From assembly GCA_963787135.1 (NCBI GenBank), contig CAWBBW010000035.1, positions 62,001 through 126,000 on the forward strand: 64,000 nucleotides of DNA, given 5' to 3'. The notes below the pieces were generated by a model. That model saw only the letters and a program-made list of their open reading frames with translations. It was not told the DNA's origin and searched no databases. Position numbers and translations under genes: made by a program. This document shows positions 42,674-51,531 of this stretch, one piece after another; the stretch's first letter is position 1, and every line of letters begins with the position of its first letter. Source of the DNA: Roseiarcus sp963787135 (lineage in GTDB: Bacteria; Pseudomonadota; Alphaproteobacteria; Rhizobiales; Beijerinckiaceae).

Positions 42674-43172
42674 CTATTCGAATATCCGCTTCCGGGCGAA
42701 CAACGACGCGCCGTTGGACCGTTTTGCGACCGTCAAGAGCGTCGCGCCCTTGTCGTCGAGCAAAGCCCATCCGCCGTCGCGGGAAACAATTGAGCCGATA
42801 TGCCCGACTCGCGGAACGTCGTCGCCTGGAGCCGCCGCGCGAATGGCGCCATCGAACTCTGAGCCAAACCCGGTCTGAGCGAGCTGCGACAATCTCGACC
42901 GGCCGCGGCCGGGCCGGTCGGTCGGCGCCGCCGACCGATCCTGTCGCCATGAGATCTGGAGACCGATCCACCTCCGTTAGCGACGGCAGCACGAGCCCAG
43001 TCGCCGCGGGCGCTGTCCCGCGCGGCTGTGCGAATATGGCAAGATGCTCCATGCCATTGACGCGAACCGCGCCCCCGCCCTGAGCGAGCATGTAGCCGGC
43101 GAAGGCGACGGAAAGGGCGGCCAACGCTGTCCCGACCGCGCGTAAGACGATTTCTTGGCCCAGCGGGGTCAT
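42674..43172 (-). CDS. Hypothetical membrane protein in the fliI-flgF operon, interrupted by a frameshift
   Basis: About 165 residues after repair. From the ATG at 43172 the first 95 residues are in one frame (a transmembrane helix at about 12-32, then an Ala/Arg/Pro-rich linker). The last about 70 residues (AQTGFGSEFDGAIRAA to SNGASLFARKRIFE) are in the neighbouring frame. The change is near AA at 42891-42892; removing one base joins PVEMSQLAQTGFG. It starts 4 bases after the fliI stop, so it is the third gene of the flgF-fliI operon. I do not recognise the family; the C-terminal half, with VGHIGSIVSRDGGWALLDD, could be a small sensory or periplasmic domain. Confidence 0.55.
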
Positions 43173-43176
43173 TGGG

Positions 43177-44550
43177 TCAGGCCTCCATGGACTTGCCGTC
43201 GTTGCGCAACGACGCCGCCAGATCGATGAAAGGATCCTCGCATCGCGGCGCGTCGGGCGACTGGGTCATCGCCTCGTATATTCGCGGCACGGACTTGATC
43301 GCCCTGTCGAGGACACCGTCGGCGCCGGCCGTGTAGCCGCCCATCAGGCGAAGTTCGCGCGTCTCTTCGTATCGCGCGATCATCGAGCGCAGGTTCGCGA
43401 CCAACTTGCGCTGCTCGGGCGTCCAGACCGGATGGGCAAGGCGCGAAACCGAAGCCAAAATGTTGACCGCCGGATAGCGCCCCTCATCGGCGATGGCGCG
43501 ATCGAGCACAATGTGACCATCGAGCGAGCCGCGAATGGCGTCGGCGACGGGATCGTTGTGATCGTCGCCGTCGACCAGCACGGAGAAGATCGCGGTGATC
43601 GACCCCGAGCCTTCCTCGCCAGGCCCGGCGCGCTCCAGGAGGCGGGGCAGATCGCTGAACACGCTGGGCGCGTAGCCACGCGCCACCGCCGGCTCGCCTG
43701 CGGCGAGAGCAACGTCCCGCGCTGCATGAGCAAATCGCGTCACCGAGTCCACGATGAGCAAGACCAATTCGCCCTGATCGCGAAAATGTTCGGCGACCGC
43801 CATCGCCGTTTTCGGCGCAAGACGGCGCATCATCGGACTTTCGTCTCCGGTCGAGACAACGGCGACCGTCGATGCGCGGTCCTCGCCCAAGGTATCGTCG
43901 AGAAATTCGCGAACTTCCCGCCCCCGCTCGCCGACGAGAGCAATCACAACCGTGTCGAATTGGGGGGCGCGGGCGAGCATCGCCAGCAGCGACGACTTGC
44001 CGACCCCCGAGCCCGCAAAAACGCCGACACGCTGGCCGAGACAAAGCGGGGTGAAAAGATCGACGACCCGGACCCCCGTGCGGATGGCCGTCGAAACGCG
44101 CGCGCGCCGCAACGGCGGAGGCGGATCAGCGTCGAGCGCTGCGGGCCTGTCGCCGTATGCGAGTTCTCCCCGCCCGTCGAGCGGCCGGCCGAGGGCGTCG
44201 ATGACGCGCCCCTTCCAGGACGAGGCCGGCGACAACGACAATTTCTCAGTGCGATAGGCCCGCGCTCCGATCGAGGCGTCGCAACGAGCGTCGAAGGGCT
44301 TCAGGGTCGCGGAGGCGTCGTCGATCTTGACGACCTCGCCGATCTGGATTCGGTCGCCGACATCGACGCTGACGCAACCGCCCAGTCTCAGAAAGCGCGA
44401 CAGCCCGGCGACACGATAATGCGACATCGACACCTCGATGACGACGCCGCTGACGCGCGCCGCCTGGAGATTGCGCAGGCCCCAGGCAACCCGCCGCTCC
44501 AGGCGCTCGAGCGCGGGAATGGCCTGCGCGCCGGCTGTGGAATCGATCAC
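43177..44550 (-). CDS. fliI: FliI, flagellum-specific ATPase
   Basis: A 457-residue cytosolic ATPase of the type III flagellar export apparatus, homologous to F1 beta subunits. Walker A is G180-SGVGKSS and Walker B is LVLLIVDSVTR. The conserved ALVGERGREVREFLDD and PSVFSDLPRLLERAG segments are present. It helps unfold and pass export substrates to the FlhA/FlhB gate. The GTG at 44550 overlaps the flgF stop (GTGA). FliH and FliJ are not seen in the window. Confidence 0.95.
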   Translation of the reverse strand: MIDSTAGAQAIPALERLERRVAWGLRNLQAARVSGVVIEVSMSHYRVAGLSRFLRLGGCVSVDVGDRIQIGEVVKIDDASATLKPFDARCDASIGARAYRTEKLSLSPASSWKGRVIDALGRPLDGRGELAYGDRPAALDADPPPPLRRARVSTAIRTGVRVVDLFTPLCLGQRVGVFAGSGVGKSSLLAMLARAPQFDTVVIALVGERGREVREFLDDTLGEDRASTVAVVSTGDESPMMRRLAPKTAMAVAEHFRDQGELVLLIVDSVTRFAHAARDVALAAGEPAVARGYAPSVFSDLPRLLERAGPGEEGSGSITAIFSVLVDGDDHNDPVADAIRGSLDGHIVLDRAIADEGRYPAVNILASVSRLAHPVWTPEQRKLVANLRSMIARYEETRELRLMGGYTAGADGVLDRAIKSVPRIYEAMTQSPDAPRCEDPFIDLAASLRNDGKSMEA

Positions 44551-45272
44551 GAAGCCGACCCGAGCGTCTTGATGGCGTCCTGCAGCGATCCCTCGGACTG
44601 CTGGGCCTCGGCCGCGACCCCGTCGAAGGCGCGAGTCACTTCGATCAGGCGGGTCATCTCGCGGACAGGATCGACGTTGGAGCTTTCGACGGCGCCCTGA
44701 ACGACGCCGGCGCGCGTGAAATCGAGGATCGGCGTCGCCGGCTTGTCCGGGACGACGCCCGAGTTCTCGGCGCGCCTGAGCGACGCGCCCGGATTGATCT
44801 CAAACAGCCCGATGGCGCTGACCTGCCGCCCGTTCTGGCTGATCATCCCGTCGTTCGACACGGTCAAAGGGCCAGCTGTGCCGTCGACAAGGATCGGGGC
44901 GCCCCCAGCGTCGAGGATAGGGGCGCCTGAGAGCGTGCGCAGCGTTCCGGACTCATCGATGCGCGTCCGGCCGTCTCGTGTATAAGCGGGGCCCGACGGC
45001 GTCTGGATCCCGAACCAGCCATCGCCCTGGACCGCGAAGTCGAGCGGGTTGTCGGTCTTGACGAGCCCGCCGATCCGCCGCGACAGATAATCGGAGCCGG
45101 GGGAGACATAGTTGAGCGCCGTCTCTCCGGCTTTGGCGATTTCTGCTTCGAAGGAAACTCCGGTCGCCCGATAGCCGACGGTATTCATGTTGGCGATGTT
45201 GTCGGCGATCGTCTCGAGCCGTCGTTCCAAAGCGACCTGAGCCGATACCGCGACATAGAGCCCATTCTGCAT
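44547..45272 (-). CDS. flgF: FlgF, proximal rod protein
   Basis: A 241-residue rod protein. The N-terminal motif LERRLETIADNIANMNTVGYR is the flagellar rod signature, and the C-terminal helix with VESSNVDPVREMTRLIEVTRAFD is the matching family tail. It assembles between FlgB/FlgC and FlgG. The ATG at 45272 has AGGA nearby; the longer frame reaching 45461 was rejected because it has no ribosome site and adds unrelated residues. It is the first gene of the minus-strand operon flgF-fliI and is divergent from motA. Confidence 0.93.
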   Translation of the reverse strand: MQNGLYVAVSAQVALERRLETIADNIANMNTVGYRATGVSFEAEIAKAGETALNYVSPGSDYLSRRIGGLVKTDNPLDFAVQGDGWFGIQTPSGPAYTRDGRTRIDESGTLRTLSGAPILDAGGAPILVDGTAGPLTVSNDGMISQNGRQVSAIGLFEINPGASLRRAENSGVVPDKPATPILDFTRAGVVQGAVESSNVDPVREMTRLIEVTRAFDGVAAEAQQSEGSLQDAIKTLGSAS

Positions 45273-45420
45273 GACGCGTTCCTGACCGCTCTCAGCCGTT
45301 TGGCGGTCTTCAAAAAACAATCGTTCGAACGGCTTGTCCCGGGCTGACTTCCCGCGTGCCAGCCTGGCGTAAGTCTCGCACCGCAAATCTCCGGCCGGGC
45401 TTTCCCAGCAGGAGCGATTC
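45273..45420. promoter_or_regulatory. Divergent flagellar promoter region between flgF and motA
   Basis: 148 bp between divergent starts. It must drive both the minus-strand operon and at least the motA side of the large plus-strand operon. A CAGGAG ribosome site precedes the motA TTG. No clear sigma-54 or sigma-28 box is legible. Confidence 0.4.
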
Positions 45421-46308
45421 TTGAATTTCGCCATCGGCCTTCTCATTGCCGTCGGATGCATCCTCGGCGGCTACGCGGCGCTGGGCGGACATCTCGAGGT
45501 GTTGATGCAGCCCTATGAGTTCGTGATCATCGCTGGCTCTTCGCTCGGCATCTTCATCGTCGCCAACACCATGACGACCATCAAGGACTGCGGCAAAGCG
45601 TTCCTTGAGGCCGTGCTCGACAAGGTCCCGAAGCCGCGCGACTACCTCGACGTCTTGAGCGTGCTGCACGCGTTGATGCGCGAATTGAGGGCCAAGTCGC
45701 GCAGCGAAGTCGAAGGTCACTTCGACAACCCGAGCGAATCCGAGATCTTCAAGACCTTCCCGAAATTGTCCGCCAACAAGGATCTGGTGACCTTCATCTG
45801 CGACTATGGACGCCTGATCATCATCGGCAATGCGCGCACGCACGAAATCGAGGCGCTGATGGATGAGGAAATCGAGACGCTCGCGCACGACCGGTACAAG
45901 CCGGTGCACGCGTTTCAGGCGGTCGCCGACGGCTTGCCCGCGCTCGGCATTGTCGCCGCCGTTCTCGGCATCATCCACGCGATGGGCGCGCTCGACCAGT
46001 CGCCGGAGGCGCTCGGCGGCCTGATCGGCGCCGCGCTGGTCGGCACGTTCGCGGGCATTTTTCTCTCTTACGCGATCGTCGCGCCCATTGGGCAGAAGAT
46101 CAAGGCGGTGCGACAGAAGCAGTTGAGGCTGTTTACGCTGGTCAAGCAGAGCCTGCTTGCATTCATGAATGGCGCCATGCCGCAGGTTGCGGTGGAGTTT
46201 GGCCGCAAGACGATTCCATCCAAGGAGCGGCCGACGATCGACACGGTCGAAAGCGAGACGACTTCCAGCGCCGCTGGCGGCGACGCCGTGATTAAGGAAG
46301 CGGCGTGA
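45421..46308 (+). CDS. motA: MotA, flagellar motor stator proton channel subunit
   Basis: A 295-residue inner-membrane protein with four helices (about 3-22, 33-52, 172-190, 200-222) and a large cytosolic loop. That loop contains the charged residues that push on FliG (LMRELRAKSRSEVEGH). The region AVADGLPALGIVAAVLGIIHAMGALD with conserved Pro and Gly matches MotA. The start is TTG at 45421 with GGAG upstream. MotB is not in the window and must be elsewhere; MotE is at 53972. Confidence 0.95.
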   Translation: MNFAIGLLIAVGCILGGYAALGGHLEVLMQPYEFVIIAGSSLGIFIVANTMTTIKDCGKAFLEAVLDKVPKPRDYLDVLSVLHALMRELRAKSRSEVEGHFDNPSESEIFKTFPKLSANKDLVTFICDYGRLIIIGNARTHEIEALMDEEIETLAHDRYKPVHAFQAVADGLPALGIVAAVLGIIHAMGALDQSPEALGGLIGAALVGTFAGIFLSYAIVAPIGQKIKAVRQKQLRLFTLVKQSLLAFMNGAMPQVAVEFGRKTIPSKERPTIDTVESETTSSAAGGDAVIKEAA

Positions 46309-47276
46309 GCAGCAACGGCGACGATCAGTCTTCCGACCGGCGCGCACGGAAACTCAAAGGCGCTATGCTTGAGCATTCCGGCTTCTCTGTCGAACGCATG
46401 CCCGGCCTCGCGGTGGCGCTCGACCATTTCATCGCCGAGGCTCAACAGACGATCACTCCGCTCGCCCCCGGACTCCCGAGCGGCGGAACGGTCGAAGGCG
46501 TTCGCGCAACCACGCTCTTTCAGGCCATCTCCGATTGCGCCGGCCTCACAGGCGTGATCTACGCGAGCGATGAGCCTGAAGCGCGTGTTCTCGTTGCCCT
46601 CGATGAGCGAATCGACGATTTGATCGTTGCCTCCATCTTCGGCGAAAGTATTTCGGCCGATCCTGAGGATGATCCTGAAGATAAAGCGCTGCGAGCACGC
46701 ACGCCGATAGAGACGGTGCTTCTCGAAGAATTCGCGCGCGCTCTCGGGCGCGCTCTTGAGGGCGGGTTTGCGCCGCTGGCGCCTCTCACGCTCACTTTCG
46801 AATGCCTTCTCACGCTAAAGGACGCTTTTGCGCTTGGGCGGCGCGACATGCCTGCGGCGGCCGCGCGATTTTCTCTGCCGATGAATGGTGGCGCGTGCGA
46901 GGGCCTCGCGCTGTTCCCGCAGTCGCTTCTCATGCCGCTACGAAAAGAACTGGAACGCGACCATGCAGTTGAAACGCCGGCTGCGGACCGGCGGTGGTCG
47001 AGTCTTATGGAGACCGGCGTCAAGAAGACGCAACTGCCGGTGACGGCCGTCCTGGAGGATGTTGCGATGAGTCTCGGCGATATCGCCAATCTTCGAGTCG
47101 GTGGGATTCTACCCCTTCAGAGCAGCGACTTCGATGCTGTTCGCCTTGAATGCTCGGGCCGCGGGATGTTCCTCTGCAAGCTCGGCCAGGGCGAAGGGCG
47201 CTACCGACTCGAAATAGAGAGCCTTATCGCGCAGGACCCGGACGCAGCGGCGCGTCCCGGGGCCGCAGGACCTTAA
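46305..47276 (+). CDS. fliM: FliM, flagellar motor switch protein
   Basis: A 323-residue C-ring component that binds CheY-P. It has a CheC-like middle domain (about 50-210) and a C-terminal SpoA domain (VLEDVAMSLGDIANLRVGGILPLQ). The canonical N-terminal CheY-binding LSQxEID motif is not visible, as is common in alphaproteobacterial FliM. The GTG at 46305 overlaps the motA stop. Confidence 0.85.
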   Translation: MSSNGDDQSSDRRARKLKGAMLEHSGFSVERMPGLAVALDHFIAEAQQTITPLAPGLPSGGTVEGVRATTLFQAISDCAGLTGVIYASDEPEARVLVALDERIDDLIVASIFGESISADPEDDPEDKALRARTPIETVLLEEFARALGRALEGGFAPLAPLTLTFECLLTLKDAFALGRRDMPAAAARFSLPMNGGACEGLALFPQSLLMPLRKELERDHAVETPAADRRWSSLMETGVKKTQLPVTAVLEDVAMSLGDIANLRVGGILPLQSSDFDAVRLECSGRGMFLCKLGQGEGRYRLEIESLIAQDPDAAARPGAAGP

Positions 47277-47300
47277 ACATGCAACGAGCGACGTCACCTC

Positions 47301-47639
47301 ATGGGCGAACCTGAAATCCTCCCCGACGCGTCTGAAGCGCCGGATGCGGCGCCGGCGGCCGCGAGTCCGGCGACTCCCAACCTGAATACGATCTTGTCGA
47401 TTCCTGTCACTGTGCAAGTCGTTCTTGGCTCGACATCGCTGCCGGTCGCAAGCCTCATGAAGCTTGCGCGGGGCGCGGTGATCTCGCTCGACCAGCGCGT
47501 CGGTGATCCAGTCGACATCGTCGTCAACGGCAGGGTGGTCGCGCGCGGGGAGATCGTCGTAGTCGACGAGGTCAGCCAGCGCTTCGGCGTTTCTCTGGTG
47601 GAGATTGTGGCGGGCCGAAGCCTCGAACAAGCAGCTTGA
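47301..47639 (+). CDS. fliN: FliN, flagellar motor switch protein
   Basis: A 112-residue protein. After a short Pro/Ala-rich N-terminus comes a single SpoA domain (ILSIPVTVQVVLGSTSLPVASLMKLARGAVISLDQRVGDPVDI), the C-ring base that also docks the export ATPase complex. ATG at 47301. It overlaps, by a TTG, the possible early start of fliG. Confidence 0.93.
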   Translation: MGEPEILPDASEAPDAAPAAASPATPNLNTILSIPVTVQVVLGSTSLPVASLMKLARGAVISLDQRVGDPVDIVVNGRVVARGEIVVVDEVSQRFGVSLVEIVAGRSLEQAA

Positions 47640-47653
47640 CGGACAGGAGAACA

Positions 47654-48673
47654 ATGTCAGAGCCGATGATCGAGGGAGAGCGAATTCTCAACGGGCCGGA
47701 GAAGGCCGCGGTGCTGCTGCTGATGATGGGCAAGCCTCCGGCCGCGCGGCTTCTCAAGCACTTCGATCCGCCGGATCTGCGGGCGGTGGCGCGCGCGGCG
47801 GCGGAACTCGGCGCCATCGCGCCGACGACCATCGATCGTCTTGTGGAAGAGTTTGCGACCGACTTCTCGGCCGGCGCCAATTTGCTCGGCGATGTCGGCC
47901 AGGCGCGCAATCTGCTTGCTGAGGCCCTTCCCCCGAACGAAGTCGACGAGGCCCTCAATTCCGCCCTCGGCGAGGGCAAAGAACTGGACGTTTGGCAAGC
48001 GCTCGCGCGAACGCCCGAGAACGCCATCATCGCCTTCCTCGTCGCCGAGAGGCCCGCAACCGCGACCTATCTGCTTTCCAAGATCGATCCTCCCCTTGCG
48101 GCGAGGATCGTCAGCGCGCTGCCACGCGAGAGACGCAACGCCGCTCTTTGCGGGCTGGTTGCGCCATACGAGGTGACGCCTGTCGCCGCCCAGCTTGTCG
48201 AAGCCGCATTACGTGGGATGCTGGCCAATGCGAAGGCGCCGAGCGGGGGAAGCGAGGGGCGGTCACGCATCGCCGGGATCATCAATAATCTCGATCCCGA
48301 CGAGGCGGAGGACGTCATGCGCGCGATCGCGCGGGTGCGCCCGAAGGACGCGGCCGTTCTCAAGACGATGCTGTTCGGGTTCAACGACCTGCCGAAACTC
48401 AGCGAACGGGCGCGGGCGCTGCTGTTCGACCGGGCCTCGATCGACATCGTCGTCATGGCGCTGCGTGGCACCGACACGGAGTTCCGCAACGCTGTGCTGG
48501 CCTCGATGCCCTCGCGCGGGCGTCGGCTGGTCGAGGGCGAACTGGCCTCCGGCGCCTCCGCGCCCGCGCGCGAAATTGCAAAGGCCCGCAAGGCCATCGC
48601 CGATATCGTCCTCGGCATGGCGAGCCGCAACGAAATCGAGCTAGTCGGGCCGCCCGTCGACGACGCGGCCTGA
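47654..48673 (+). CDS. fliG: FliG, flagellar motor switch protein
   Basis: A 339-residue rotor protein. The N-terminal part (GPEKAAVLLLMMGKPPAARLLKHF) binds FliF, the middle holds armadillo-like helices, and the C-terminal part contains the charged torque helix region (VLKTMLFGFNDLPKLSERARALLFD). The ATG at 47654 has AGGAGA upstream; a TTG at 47636 overlapping fliN is less likely. It transmits stator force to the MS ring. Confidence 0.94.
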   Translation: MSEPMIEGERILNGPEKAAVLLLMMGKPPAARLLKHFDPPDLRAVARAAAELGAIAPTTIDRLVEEFATDFSAGANLLGDVGQARNLLAEALPPNEVDEALNSALGEGKELDVWQALARTPENAIIAFLVAERPATATYLLSKIDPPLAARIVSALPRERRNAALCGLVAPYEVTPVAAQLVEAALRGMLANAKAPSGGSEGRSRIAGIINNLDPDEAEDVMRAIARVRPKDAAVLKTMLFGFNDLPKLSERARALLFDRASIDIVVMALRGTDTEFRNAVLASMPSRGRRLVEGELASGASAPAREIAKARKAIADIVLGMASRNEIELVGPPVDDAA

Positions 48674-48685
48674 AGGCTGAGTTGA

Positions 48686-49772
48686 ATGAGCTCCGACGTC
48701 GATCCGGAGGACAGGACCGAGGAGCCGACAGAGAAACGGCTTCACGACGCCATCGAGAGGGGACAGACGGCGTTTTCCCGCGAGGCACCCCTGTTCGCGT
48801 CGCTTTCCGCCGCGTTGGTTGCGCTCGTCTTCATCATCCCTGGACGCGCCGCTACCCTGCTCGCGGGCCTCATCGGTCTCATCGACGATCCGGCAGGCTG
48901 GCGTATCGAGCGCGGCGAGGACGTGCTCGCGCTGTCCGGCCCGCTATTTGTGGCTGCTGCGCAGTTCCTTTGGCCCGTGGTGGCCCTGCTGACGACCGCA
49001 GGAGTTGTCGCTTCGATCGCCCAGGCGTCGCCCCGCATTGTGCCTCACCGCGTACTGCCGGATTTCTCACGCATTTCGCCCCGCAGCGGACTTCGCCGAC
49101 TTTTTGGCATTGGCGGGCTCGTGGAATTCGTCAAAAGCCTCGTCAAGCTCACCGCGGTCGCGCTGGTCGCGACAATGACCCTGATGGGCCAGAAGGCCAT
49201 TCTGCTGAACGCAATGGATGTCGATCCGGGGATGCTGCCGGACCGGATTCTTACTCTCGCGATCAAGACGGTCGCGGCCGTGCTCGCCGCGACGCTCGCC
49301 GTCGCGAGCGCGGATCTCGCCTGGTCGCGTGTCCGCTGGCGGCACGACAACCGCATGAGCAAGCAGGAGCTGAAGGAGGAGGTGAAGCAGGCCGAGGGCG
49401 ACCGGATGATCAAGGCGCGGCTGCGCTCGCTTCGAACTCGACCGCTCGCGCAAGCGCATGTTGTCGGCGGTTCCGCGCGCCACGATGGTGGTGGCCAATC
49501 CAACCCATTACGCGGTGGCCATGCGCTATGTGCGCAGCGAAGGCGGCGCTCCGCTCGTCGTCGCCAAAGGCGCCGATCTGATCGCGCTCAAGATTCGCGC
49601 AATCGCCGAGGCGCATGACATTCCCGTCGTCGAGGACAGGCCCCTGGCGCGCTCGCTTTACGCGGCCGTCGAGGTCGACCGGCCGATCCCGGCAGATTTC
49701 TACAAAGCCGTGGCCGAGATCGTGCATGTCATTCAACAGAGGAAAGCGGGATGGGCGAACCGAGGACTTTGA
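48686..49772 (+). CDS. flhB: FlhB, flagellar export gate and substrate-switch protein, interrupted by a frameshift
   Basis: About 361 residues after repair. The N-terminal part has TEEPTEKRLHDAIERGQ and four membrane helices. The cytosolic part, with the autocleavage motif NPTH in VVANPTHYAVAMRY, is in a different frame, because of the TT at 49431-49432 (CGCTTCGAACTC where CGCTCGAACTC would keep the frame). The gene ends at 49772, overlapping the next gene by 22 bases. FlhB changes export specificity from hook to filament. Sequencing error is the leading explanation. Confidence 0.9.
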
Positions 49773-50203
49773 GATCCACGCCCCGCGCGCGCCAGCGCGG
49801 CCCGCTAGAAAGAGAACGCATTATCGCCGACGCGCTCGTGGACGTAGCGAGTGAACTGCGTCTGACCGACGCTGCGGAGCTTATTTTGATGATCCGCAAT
49901 GACCACGCGGCCAACATTGCCGATCTCGTAAATTCATCGACCGAACTCTTCTACAAGACCGGAACGCTGCGTTACGCCCTTTCCGCGAGCTTCAAGGCGC
50001 CGTGGGACGCGACGCCCGTGGTCGCGATCGACATGGAGTTTCGCCACGCCATGGTGTCGGCCTTCTTTCGGCTGACAATTGGTCAGCGTCGCGCGGGAGT
50101 CGAAATCATCGACATTCTGTTCGACGAGCGAGGTCTGGACGACCGGGCGAAAGCGGAGCGCCTGCTGGCCGCCTTCAAGAGCGCGCGGGTTCGACCGAAC
50201 TAA
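49751..50203 (+). CDS. Hypothetical protein in the flagellar operon
   Basis: A 150-residue soluble protein I do not recognise. The first 20 residues are Arg-rich, then LERERIIADALVDVASELRLTDAAELILMIRNDHAANIADLV looks helical and resembles a tightly packed alpha domain. A cluster of Phe, Met and Arg follows (FRHAMVSAFFRLTIGQRR). It starts inside the end of flhB (ATG at 49751) and precedes flgB, so it is under flagellar control. A regulatory or chaperone role is a guess. Confidence 0.65.
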   Translation: MGEPRTLRSTPRARQRGPLERERIIADALVDVASELRLTDAAELILMIRNDHAANIADLVNSSTELFYKTGTLRYALSASFKAPWDATPVVAIDMEFRHAMVSAFFRLTIGQRRAGVEIIDILFDERGLDDRAKAERLLAAFKSARVRPN

Positions 50204-50372
50204 CAAAGGCTTGCGGGCTGGTCGTCCTGCATCGAAATTGCCCGTCCGCATGCAGGGCCAGCTTAGCCGCGCTCATGACCGAGGGATCGCACCGAAGGCC
50301 GAGCCGCCACAAGCCCCATGCAAGGCGCCACGCCGAAGATTGGACCGCCCGATAGCGAGGACATCTCTTCCC
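50204..50372 (+). promoter_or_regulatory. Gap before flgB, possibly with an internal promoter
   Basis: 169 bp without a gene. A GAGGA site at about 50357 can serve the TTG start of flgB. Nothing else specific is seen. Confidence 0.3.
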
Positions 50373-50747
50373 TTGTCGATCTACCTCTTCCAAGTCGCGT
50401 CGCAGAAGTCGGAGTGGCTGTCGGCCCGCCAGACGGCGGTCGCAAGCAACGTCGCCAATGCGAATACGCCTGGCTATCGAGCGCTCGATGTCCAACCCTT
50501 CTCAATCGTTCTCGATAATTCCCCGCTCACGATGGCCGCGACCAATCCCGGGGACATTGCCCCGGCGGTCTCACCAATGGACTCCTTACGGCAGGTCGAA
50601 ACCGATCCATCGGAAGAGACATTATCCGGCAACACCGTCAATCTCGAACAGCAGATGATCAATCTCGGAGACGTCACGCGCGACTTTTCGATGACCGCCA
50701 ACATTCGCCGCGCCTTTCATCAGCTCATTCTCTCGGCCCTGAAGTGA
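50373..50747 (+). CDS. flgB: FlgB, proximal rod protein
   Basis: A 124-residue rod protein with the motif LSARQTAVASNVANANTPGYRA near the N-terminus. It starts with TTG at 50373 rather than further upstream, where the frame is unconserved. The C-terminal helix ends in FHQLILSALK. It forms the base of the rod together with FlgC, whose GTG overlaps its stop. Confidence 0.9.
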   Translation: MSIYLFQVASQKSEWLSARQTAVASNVANANTPGYRALDVQPFSIVLDNSPLTMAATNPGDIAPAVSPMDSLRQVETDPSEETLSGNTVNLEQQMINLGDVTRDFSMTANIRRAFHQLILSALK

Positions 50748-51166
50748 CAGTCGATCCCCTGCAAACCTCGCTCCGCATCGCTGCGTCAGGGCTGCAGGCG
50801 CAGTCCATGCGGCTTCGGATTGTCTCGGAGAACATCGCCAACGCACAATCGACCGGGCCTGCGGCTGGCGCAGATCCCTACGCGCGCAAGACTGTGTCGT
50901 TCGAAAGCGAAATCGATCGCGCCTCCGGCGCCAATCTCGTCGAGGTCAAGTCGATCGGCGTCGATCAAGCGCCGTTCAAGGTTGAGCGCGATCCGGGCAA
51001 TCCTGCCGCGGATGAAAACGGCATGGTCAAGATGCCCAACGTCGACGTCCTGGTCGAACTGGCCGACATGCGTGAGGCCAACCGCAGCTACGAAGCCAAT
51101 CTTCAGGTCGCCAAGCAGTCCGCCGACATGCTCAGCCAGACCGTCGCCCTGATGAAGGACGCCTGA
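50744..51166 (+). CDS. flgC: FlgC, proximal rod protein
   Basis: A 140-residue rod protein, with MRLRIVSENIANAQST near the N-terminus and MPNVDVLVELADMREANRSYEANLQVAKQ at the C-terminus, both typical. GTG at 50744 overlaps the flgB stop. Confidence 0.93.
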   Translation: MTVDPLQTSLRIAASGLQAQSMRLRIVSENIANAQSTGPAAGADPYARKTVSFESEIDRASGANLVEVKSIGVDQAPFKVERDPGNPAADENGMVKMPNVDVLVELADMREANRSYEANLQVAKQSADMLSQTVALMKDA

Positions 51167-51192
51167 CGCGCCCGGACAGCGAGGATGAATCG

Positions 51193-51495
51193 ATGATCGA
51201 AGGTGTTTCCGCTCTCGGCATGCTGAGCTCGGGTTCGAGCGTCGGGGCGCCGACCGCGCCGGCTGCGCCTGCCGTCGGCGCGAGCTTCGAGCAGGCGCTC
51301 GGCCAAGCCATCGGATCGGCGGTCGACACGCTCAAGGCCGGCGAAGCATTCGCGATTCAGGGTGTCCAAGGCGCGGCCACGCCGATGAAGGTCGTCGAGT
51401 CTGTAATGGATGCGCAGCGCTCACTTCAGTCCGTTCTGGCGATCAGGGACAAAATTGTCTCCGCCTATCAGGAGATCGCCCGGATGGCGATCTGA
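51193..51495 (+). CDS. fliE: FliE, hook-basal body complex protein
   Basis: A 100-residue adaptor between the MS ring and the rod. The C-terminal helix contains VVESVMDAQRSLQSVLAIRDKIVSAYQEIARM, which matches FliE. The N-terminal half is Ala- and Pro-rich. ATG at 51193. Confidence 0.92.
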   Translation: MIEGVSALGMLSSGSSVGAPTAPAAPAVGASFEQALGQAIGSAVDTLKAGEAFAIQGVQGAATPMKVVESVMDAQRSLQSVLAIRDKIVSAYQEIARMAI

Positions 51496-51531
51496 GCGGC
51501 GCGTCAAAATGGCTGAAAAGAGGATGACGTA

